A stretch of 64,000 nucleotides of DNA from contig CBDETM010000002.1 in the NCBI GenBank assembly GCA_965242905.1, forward strand, positions 1,736,001 to 1,800,000, written 5' to 3'. Position numbers and translations under genes: made by a program. Shown here in pieces: positions 58,984 through 64,000 of this stretch (position 1 is the first letter of the stretch; each line of letters opens with the position of its first letter). The notes under the pieces were generated by a model. That model saw only the letters and a program-made list of their open reading frames with translations, was not told the origin of the DNA and ran no database searches. Source of the DNA: Bin5 sp965242905. GTDB lineage: Bacteria > Chloroflexota > Anaerolineae > Caldilineales > Caldilineaceae.

Positions 58984-59649
58984 TCAATATTGTTGCTGGC
59001 GGGCTCGCATTTTTTGGAGGGAAAATGTATCTGATTCGTAGAATTCGAATAGGGCGGCTTCGCGTGTGCGGACCTCTTCGGCCAGTTGCAGGACGTCGTC
59101 GACCTGGTCGGTGGGGATGCGGACGACGCCGTCGGAGTCGGCGAGGAGCAGGTCGCCGGAATGGATGCGCAGGCGACCTGCTGTGACGGGTGCGCCGAAG
59201 CGGTTCATATTGAAGACGCCGTGGCCGGGGACGGTTCCCCAGGCCCATACGGGCAGGCCGACGTGGCGGATGCCGACCAGATCGCGCACTGTGCCTTCGG
59301 CGATGAAGCCTACGACGCCGAGCCGCTTGTGGATGCGTGCCATGCCGTCGCCGATGCAGGCGCCGCGGCCGGGGTTGGTATCGAGGTCCTGGAAGACGGA
59401 GATGAGGGGGCCCTGCTGGCTGCCGAGGTAGTCGTAGTAGTCGATCCATTCGAGGGCGGTGGAGTCTTCGTCGTTGGTGGTGACTTCGGCGGTGACGGCG
59501 AAGCCGGCGACGAGGCCCATATCGGGCATAAGGCAGCGGATGGTGTGGTCGGTGTAGTCGAGATTGGGCAGGCCCAGTTTGAGGGCGACGGCGTTGAATA
59601 TGGTGGCGGAGTCGTAACGCTTGAGTGCGTCGATCTGCTCGGACAGCAT
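58984..59649 (-). CDS. RraA-like / HMG-aldolase-type family protein
   Basis: 221 residues; ATG 59649 after AGGAG. The RraA-like fold is marked by YDSATIFNAVALKLG, then CIGDGMARIHKRLGVVGFIA with EGTVRDLVGIRHVGLPVWA and DLLLADSDGVVRIP. The GDGMA...G.VRD pattern carries the Arg-Asp pair used for Mg and oxoacid binding in HMG/CHA aldolases of this family. In a sugar-acid gene setting, a 4-hydroxy-2-oxoacid aldolase or decarboxylase role is more likely than RNase E regulation. It lies just downstream of the perfect heptad array. Confidence 0.85.
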   Translation of the reverse strand: MLSEQIDALKRYDSATIFNAVALKLGLPNLDYTDHTIRCLMPDMGLVAGFAVTAEVTTNDEDSTALEWIDYYDYLGSQQGPLISVFQDLDTNPGRGACIGDGMARIHKRLGVVGFIAEGTVRDLVGIRHVGLPVWAWGTVPGHGVFNMNRFGAPVTAGRLRIHSGDLLLADSDGVVRIPTDQVDDVLQLAEEVRTREAALFEFYESDTFSLQKMRARQQQY

Positions 59650-59961
59650 TCAGGATCTCCTGATTCGATGTATCGTTGACGGGCGTGGGGCGCCTGTCTG
59701 GGTGTTGTCAATTTTCGGGTTGGTAAGGCGGGTTTTCTTCGTCTCTGTAATGATATAGACATTCGTTTCAGACTGCAACCTTCTATTTTGCGAATTGGGG
59801 GAGTTTGGAAAAGGCATTTATCCGCGAAGGGGCGCGAAGAAAACGCCTTCATGAAACTGCGTGAGAATGAAGTGGTATACTGGGCGGCGGGTTTTGGCCT
59901 GGTGTACGGACAGCTTCATAGTTTTGCATATTGCCCTACGTAGCCATTGTGGTGACGACAG

Positions 59962-60216
59962 ATGACAGTGAGGATAGAAATCTCTTTAGGCAGTTCTCTT
60001 ATTGAGAAGGTGGAAAGCTTGGCGCGAGAATTGGAAATGTCCCGAAATGAGCTTCTTTCCATCGCGGTTCAGGAGTTTATCGAGCGTAGTGAAACGAGAC
60101 GTATGATGGCAGCGCTCAACGAGGTCCATGGGGAACCTCCTGACGAGGAAGAGAGGGCGACTCTGAGACATATGCTAGAGCTTTATCGAAAGACGTTGAG
60201 TGATGAGCCGTGGTGA
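59962..60216 (+). CDS. Ribbon-helix-helix antitoxin (CopG-like)
   Basis: 84 residues. The N-terminal ribbon-helix-helix reads RIEISLGSSLIEKVESLARE then LEMSRNELLSIAVQEFIE. The acidic C-terminal tail (GEPPDEEERATLRHMLELYR) would wrap the toxin. The stop overlaps a GTG that begins a broken mazF-like frame (GTGA at 60213-60216), so this is the antitoxin of a former toxin-antitoxin pair, now an orphan. Confidence 0.8.
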   Translation: MTVRIEISLGSSLIEKVESLARELEMSRNELLSIAVQEFIERSETRRMMAALNEVHGEPPDEEERATLRHMLELYRKTLSDEPW

Positions 60217-60318
60217 TCGAACGGTGATGTATTTTGGGCAGATTTGGGGGGAGGGCCAAGTGGGGCAGGGGCAAGGCTGAGGCGTTCCCATGTAGTCTTA
60301 CAGATCAATTTGTTCAAC
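60213..60318 (+). pseudogene. Frameshifted, truncated MazF/PemK-like toxin
   Basis: The frame opens GTG ATC GAA at 60213, overlapping the antitoxin stop. From 60223, in another frame, it reads GDVFWADLGGGPSGAGARL then RRSHVVLQINLFN, the RGDVFWADLG...RPVVVLQ..FN start of MazF toxins. A shift near 60222 and loss of the last two thirds, where the dehydratase fragment begins, make it dead. Confidence 0.7.
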
Positions 60319-60538
60319 CCGGGCGTCCGGCCAGCTCAGCACCTCCTCGCGCAGGGCGACGCCGAGGCAGGGCTTTGCGGGTAGGGAGAGCATGCCGGCG
60401 GTGATGGGGATGCGCTCGGTGACGATGTCGTTGTACCAGCCGTTGTAGTAGGCGCGGACGGTTTCGAGGTTCATGGCGTTGGGGACGTGGAGCATGAGGT
60501 GGGCGGCGGGGAGGTAGAAGGTGTGGGCGTGGGCATAT
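60298..60538 (-). pseudogene. 3' fragment of a mandelate-racemase/enolase-type gene
   Basis: The C-terminal 78 codons (AAHLMLHVPNAMNLETVRAY, NGWYNDIVTERIPITAGML, ending DARVEQIDL) are nearly identical to the end of the intact gene at 62409. Thirteen residues around the catalytic His (VTGHDATGPVALW) are deleted between FYLP and AAHLML. No upstream part of the gene is present. It abuts the broken mazF and the AlbA_2 gene. Confidence 0.85.
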
Positions 60539-60828
60539 TGCATATTCCCCACACCGTCACCGCCGCTAGCCCAACTGATTCGCCGTACGGCCGTTGTCGC
60601 CGCGCCGGTCGGGTCCGGCGCAAGCGCGGCAAGCACGGCTGCGACAGAATCGACAGCGACGAGCTCGGCAGTCTCCATGCCGCAGGTAAAAGCAACAAAG
60701 ATCATCGATACCGTCACTTGGAACGGCGGATTCAGCTGTTTTGGGGCTGGGTACCGCTTCTGCTACGGTGAAGGAATGATAGACGCCCGGTAACTGCTGG
60801 AATCGTTTAAGAATCTGGATAGTGTAGG
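60539..60828. other. Spacer before the AlbA_2 gene
   Basis: About 290 bp with no recognisable gene. Frames here are Ala/Arg-rich and unsupported. Confidence 0.4.
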
Positions 60829-62205
60829 ATGAACCAGCCGACTCTTTCCCATCTAATCGCCTTGGGTGAAGGATTTACCACCGGGTTCAAGCGCTCCATG
60901 CCGTCAGACCTCGGTAGGGAGATATGCGCCTTTGCTAACGCTACCGGTGGGGTAATCTTGATCGGTGTTGACGACGCCGGAAACGTGATTGGCGTCGGGG
61001 ACCACAACCGGCTTAAGTCCCAGGTACAGAGCGTCGCTCGTTCAGCGGACCCGCCTGTGGCTGTGGAAGTGGAGAGCCAGTGCGGCGTATTGTGCGTGAC
61101 CGTGCCGGCGCAGCAAGGCAAGCCGTATTCCTTCGGGGGAAGATTCTACACCCGCGAAGGAGCCACTTGCCAGCAGATGTCCCGGGACGAGATTCGAGAA
61201 TTCTTCTTCAAGGAAGGTCTTATACGGCTGGACGAGACTCCCTGCAACGCCTTCGACCCGTCGGTCGAGATTACGTCTGCGCGCTGGTCCAAGTTTGCAG
61301 AGCGTGCCGGGATCGACTCTGATTTGGACTCGATAACAGTGTTGGAGAACCTGCACCTGTTCAAAGACACAGGGATGACTCACGCTGGAGCTTGGCTCCT
61401 GGCCGAAGACATTACTCGATTTACCGTCCAGGCCAGCGTAACCTGCGCCGTCTTCCGTGGCAGCGCCAAGACTCACATCCTGGATCGCAAGGAGTTCAAA
61501 GGGAATCTGTACGACATCTACTTGGAGGTCATGACCTACTTTCAAGCCAAGCTGAACTCAGCTCTCATTCCAAACGCCCAGGGAAGAGAGGAGCGGCTGG
61601 AGCTGCCCATGAACGCCCTACGGGAGGCTGTGGTAAATGCCATCGCTCACCGTGACTATCGCAGCACGGCCAACGTTCAGATTTACATCTTCCAAGACAG
61701 GGTCGAGATCGTGACACCGGGGGGACTTCCCGCGGGAATGAGAGAAGAAGACTTGGGCAGCAGGAGCGTCCCCCGGAACCCGTTGCTCTTTAATCTGCTC
61801 TACCGCATGAAGTTGGTCGAGCAGATCGGCAGTGGTATCCGTCGAATTCACGATGCCTGCCTGGAGCACGGCGTTGGCCCACCTCAGTTTGAGGTCTCTC
61901 CCGATTGGTTGACGGTGACCTTTGCGCGCCAGGCGGCGGGAGTCTCCCCCCATGTAACCCCTCATGACACCCCTCATGTAACCCCCCAAGTGGGACGGCT
62001 CATTGCAGCATTACAAGGAGAGATGAGCCGGGTTGAGATCATGGCCGCCTTGGGGCTGTCGGACCGCAAACACTTTACCGGAACCTATCTGCATCCCGGC
62101 ATTGACGCGGGTCTGGTCGAGATGACGCTACCGGACAGTCCGAGGAACAGGAAGCAGAAATACCGGTTGACCGTTGCAGGGAGACAGGTACAGGATTCTC
62201 TGTAG
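60829..62205 (+). CDS. Schlafen AlbA_2 / GHKL-type ATP-binding regulator
   Basis: 458 residues. Residues about 10-130 form an AlbA_2 (Schlafen-like) domain: EGFTTGFKRSMPSDLGREIC, AFANATGGVILIGVDDAGNV, GGRFYTREGATCQQMSRDEI. Then comes the HATPase_c_4 part typical of COG2865 proteins: LPMNALREAVVNAIAHRDYR, VEIVTPGGLPAGM, RNPLLFNLLYRMKLVEQIGS plus GIRRI. A spacer of short VTP repeats (PHVTPHDTPHVTPQV) leads to a C-terminal winged helix (SRVEIMAALGLSDRKHFTGT). Such proteins are predicted transcription regulators or defence-linked proteins. It is flanked by two copies of the dehydratase 3' end. Confidence 0.85.
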   Translation: MNQPTLSHLIALGEGFTTGFKRSMPSDLGREICAFANATGGVILIGVDDAGNVIGVGDHNRLKSQVQSVARSADPPVAVEVESQCGVLCVTVPAQQGKPYSFGGRFYTREGATCQQMSRDEIREFFFKEGLIRLDETPCNAFDPSVEITSARWSKFAERAGIDSDLDSITVLENLHLFKDTGMTHAGAWLLAEDITRFTVQASVTCAVFRGSAKTHILDRKEFKGNLYDIYLEVMTYFQAKLNSALIPNAQGREERLELPMNALREAVVNAIAHRDYRSTANVQIYIFQDRVEIVTPGGLPAGMREEDLGSRSVPRNPLLFNLLYRMKLVEQIGSGIRRIHDACLEHGVGPPQFEVSPDWLTVTFARQAAGVSPHVTPHDTPHVTPQVGRLIAALQGEMSRVEIMAALGLSDRKHFTGTYLHPGIDAGLVEMTLPDSPRNRKQKYRLTVAGRQVQDSL

Positions 62206-62408
62206 GGAAGTTTGTTCAGTTGGGTTGTCGCCAGCGCCGGAGCGCATTTGCAGGTTTGGCAAATGTCTCGGCCGTGAAAGAGCCGATGCACTGCTGGTTT
62301 GGGTTGGGGTTGCGGGCGTGATGCGTGTACGGGGGAGGGTGCCTGACACGGTCAGCTGCAAGTGTGGATTGTTCAGGTTCGATGAAGCTGTACTGATTGA
62401 CTGCCGGT

Positions 62409-63584
62409 CTAGTCGGCGCTGGCTCTGGTTTCGATGCGGGCGTCGGGGCGACTGAAGACGTTTTGGCGCAGGGCGACGCCGAGGCCAGGCTTTTCGGGTA
62501 GGGAGAGCATGCCGGCGTTGATGGGGATGCGCTCGGTGACGATGTCGTTGTACCAGCCGTTGTAGTAGGCGCGGACGGTTTCGAGGTTCATGGCGTTGGG
62601 GACGTGGAGCATGAGGTGGGCGGCGGCCCAGAGGGCGACGGGGCCGGTGGCGTCGTGGCCGGTGACGGGGAGGTAGTAGGTGTCGGCGTGGGCGCAGATT
62701 TTGCGGGTTTCGGTTATGCCGCCGGTCCAGGAGATGTCGGGCATGATGATGTCGGCGGCGCCGGCCTCGACGACGCGACGGAAGCCGAAGCGGGTGAAGA
62801 GGCGCTCGCTGACGCAGAGGGGGATGCGGCTTTCGGCCTTGAGGCGGGCGTAGGACTCGACGTTGTCGGGCGGGATCATTTCCTCAAGCCACATGATGTT
62901 GTAAGGCTCCAGAGCGCGGGCGATTTCGATGGCCGCAGGCAGGTTCCAGCGGGCGTTGCCTTCGATTGCGATCTGCATTTTGTCGCCGACTGCGGCGCGG
63001 ATTTCTTCGACGCAGGCGACACCTCTTTTTAGCGTATCTTTATCGAGGTAATGGCGCACCGGGCCGGGTGCGCCTGTTTCGGCGCGGGCGGGGCCGGGCG
63101 GCAGGTCGAAGGGCCAGATCTTCATGGCGTTGATGCCCTGGCGGAGCAAGTCTGCGGCGAGCTGGCCGGCGCGGCCTTCCATCCAGATGCGGGCGTCCTG
63201 GTTGGCGCCGTGGCTGAGGCAGGTGTTGTAGATGGGGATGCGGTCGCGGCTGCGGCCGCCGAGGAGGTTGTAGATGGGCTGCCCGATGTACTGGCCGGCG
63301 ATGTCCCAGAGGGCGATGTCGACGGCGCTGATGGCGCGGGTTTCGGCACCGCCGAAGCCGTAGGCGTTGACGGCGGCGAACATTGTTTGCCAGTGGCGCT
63401 CGATGTCGAGGGAGTCCTGTTCGAGGAGGAGGGGGGCGAGCTGGTCGTGGATTAGGGCGCTGACGGCGCGGGGCGCGTAGGAGGTCTCTCCGAGGCCGGT
63501 CAGGCCGGCGTCTGTGTGGATGCGCAGCCAGAGTGAGTCGGGGTGGCGGCCGAGGTGGATGGTTTCGAGGCGGGTGATATTCAT
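62409..63584 (-). CDS. Mandelate racemase / muconate-lactonizing-enzyme-type sugar-acid dehydratase
   Basis: 391 residues. The N-terminal capping domain (DSLWLRIHTDAGLTGLGETS, FGGAETRAISAVDIALWDIA) is followed by a (beta/alpha)7 barrel with metal ligands spaced as in the enolase superfamily: MQIAIEGNARW, MWLEEMIPPDN, PLCVSERLFTRFGF. The later acid/base His is in LPVTGHDATGPVALW. AAHLMLHVPNAMNLETVRAY and the overall pattern suit the D-galactonate/D-mannonate dehydratase-like subgroup, but substrate cannot be fixed from sequence. It fits a sugar-acid pathway with the RraA-like and GH105 genes. Confidence 0.88.
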   Translation of the reverse strand: MNITRLETIHLGRHPDSLWLRIHTDAGLTGLGETSYAPRAVSALIHDQLAPLLLEQDSLDIERHWQTMFAAVNAYGFGGAETRAISAVDIALWDIAGQYIGQPIYNLLGGRSRDRIPIYNTCLSHGANQDARIWMEGRAGQLAADLLRQGINAMKIWPFDLPPGPARAETGAPGPVRHYLDKDTLKRGVACVEEIRAAVGDKMQIAIEGNARWNLPAAIEIARALEPYNIMWLEEMIPPDNVESYARLKAESRIPLCVSERLFTRFGFRRVVEAGAADIIMPDISWTGGITETRKICAHADTYYLPVTGHDATGPVALWAAAHLMLHVPNAMNLETVRAYYNGWYNDIVTERIPINAGMLSLPEKPGLGVALRQNVFSRPDARIETRASAD

Positions 63585-63594
63585 GGAGGTCAGT

Positions 63595-63632
63595 AGGCAG
63601 TGGTCAGTGGTTAGTGGTCAGTAGTTAGTGGC
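63595..63632 (+). repeat. Short heptad array
   Basis: AGTGGTCAGTGGTTAGTGGT then CAGTAGTTAGTGG, five mixed units just upstream of the dehydratase start. Confidence 0.6.
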
Positions 63633-63820
63633 TGAAGACGGCGCGGGGTGTACGGCGATGGTCGCTGGCCCGAACCGGCCGATGCCTTGAAAGGAACAAC
63701 TGCACACGAAGCAATGTACCGAAATCGGTAACGGGACCTACCCGGATTGGACGGCATTGACGAGACATGAATGTTGGAAGGGAGTAAATTGATGTTTGAT
63801 GTACGCACCATCTCTCGTCC

Positions 63821-64000
63821 ATGCTTGTCAATGAAAGGAGACGAACCATTAAACGCAACATCCTGGCTGTTTTGGTGACATTAGGATTGCTCTTGGGTTC
63901 CATCGCGCCAGTTGCGGTCCTGGCTGAACAGCCCCCTGGCGATGGGGGTCCGACGCGAGCACGATTGATCGAACTGGCTGCGCAGTACCCGGGCATCGAG
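63821..64000 (+). CDS. Start of a secreted protein (partial, runs off the window)
   Basis: The first 60 codons from ATG 63821 read MLVNERRRTIKRNILAVLV then TLGLLLGSIAPVAVLA, a signal peptide with a strongly basic n-region and a likely cleavage after VLA, followed by EQPPGDGGPTRARLIELAAQ. A perfect AAAGGAG lies at 63834-63840, inside this reading. From it the next in-frame codon at proper spacing is ATT (63848), so either the ATG is used without a clear ribosome site or the gene starts at ATT. The mature domain lies outside the window. Confidence 0.6.
   Translation, partial: MLVNERRRTIKRNILAVLVTLGLLLGSIAPVAVLAEQPPGDGGPTRARLIELAAQYPGIE

Noticed and set aside
58984..59649. Calling the gene rraA, the RNase E inhibitor
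   Set aside because: The RraA-like fold includes aldolases and decarboxylases, and the neighbours are sugar-acid genes, so the regulator name is not justified.
1..64000. tRNA or rRNA genes
   Set aside because: No rRNA-like block and no convincing T-loop plus acceptor arrangement was noticed; a covariance search would be needed to exclude a tRNA.

Overview
The window is high-GC bacterial DNA, about 64 kb. No rRNA, tRNA or CRISPR array was seen. Several features recur in metagenomic Chloroflexota, especially Caldilinea-like lineages including sponge-associated ones. These are Tat-exported lipoprotein solute-binding proteins with LplB/YtcP-type permeases, a neighbouring DUF1501/DUF1800 pair, sugar-acid and polysaccharide enzymes, FxLYD lipoproteins, many heptad arrays and hairpin repeats, and many toxin-antitoxin or defence genes. 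That assignment is inference; no marker gene is present.

Layout. 1-1.5 kb: start of a solute-binding lipoprotein and a G-rich repeat field. 1.5-5 kb: a small membrane protein and three exported proteins that share an N-terminal layout (signal peptide plus short coiled coil) but differ downstream, with copies of a MITE-like repeat between them. 5-17.9 kb: a defence island. It holds an AbiJ-type protein, an Abi-alpha-like protein, a phospholipase-D/P-loop ATPase fusion, a phosphorothioate-dependent-type HNH endonuclease with a DUF3883 partner, and a four-gene leftward operon (DNA methyltransferase, SF2 helicase, PD-(D/E)XK-like protein, MORC/MutL-like GHKL ATPase). The last gene is interrupted by an intact IS3-family (IS407-group) element. 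Removing the element and one copy of its TCGC target duplication restores a 512-codon frame exactly.

18-28 kb: a carbohydrate ABC importer with two tandem Tat-lipoprotein binding proteins and a dead third copy, two permeases, a Tat lipoprotein with two Cache-like modules, and a divergent GroEL-like protein that appears to lack the catalytic Asp equivalent to E. coli GroEL D398. 28-36 kb: a DUF2961/GH172-type hydrolase, an SH3b protein, hicAB, a membrane protein, a cysteine-less YgiT-like protein, a phytanoyl-CoA-dioxygenase-like enzyme and an M28 peptidase lipoprotein. 35.5-41.6 kb: a 1531-residue secreted protein made of eight copies of one domain, with a one-domain lipoprotein paralogue on one side and a decayed copy on the other. 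42-49 kb: gene remnants, a secreted Pro/Gly-rich protein, and a two-component system divergent from a three-domain FxLYD lipoprotein. The kinase sensor region carries the same Gly/Ser/Glu tract as the lipoprotein linkers.

49.8-64 kb is mostly leftward: a thiamine-diphosphate enzyme, an NHL propeller, DUF1501, two DUF1800 genes produced by a tandem duplication whose breakpoint is visible, an M14-like/GH105 fusion, an RraA-like protein and a mandelate-racemase/enolase-type dehydratase. These fit a sugar-acid or polysaccharide catabolic region. Interspersed are an RHH antitoxin with a broken mazF-like toxin, a fragment of the dehydratase gene and a Schlafen-AlbA_2 regulator. The window ends in the start of a secreted protein.

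Overall this is accessory DNA shaped by duplication, decay and at least one recent IS insertion.
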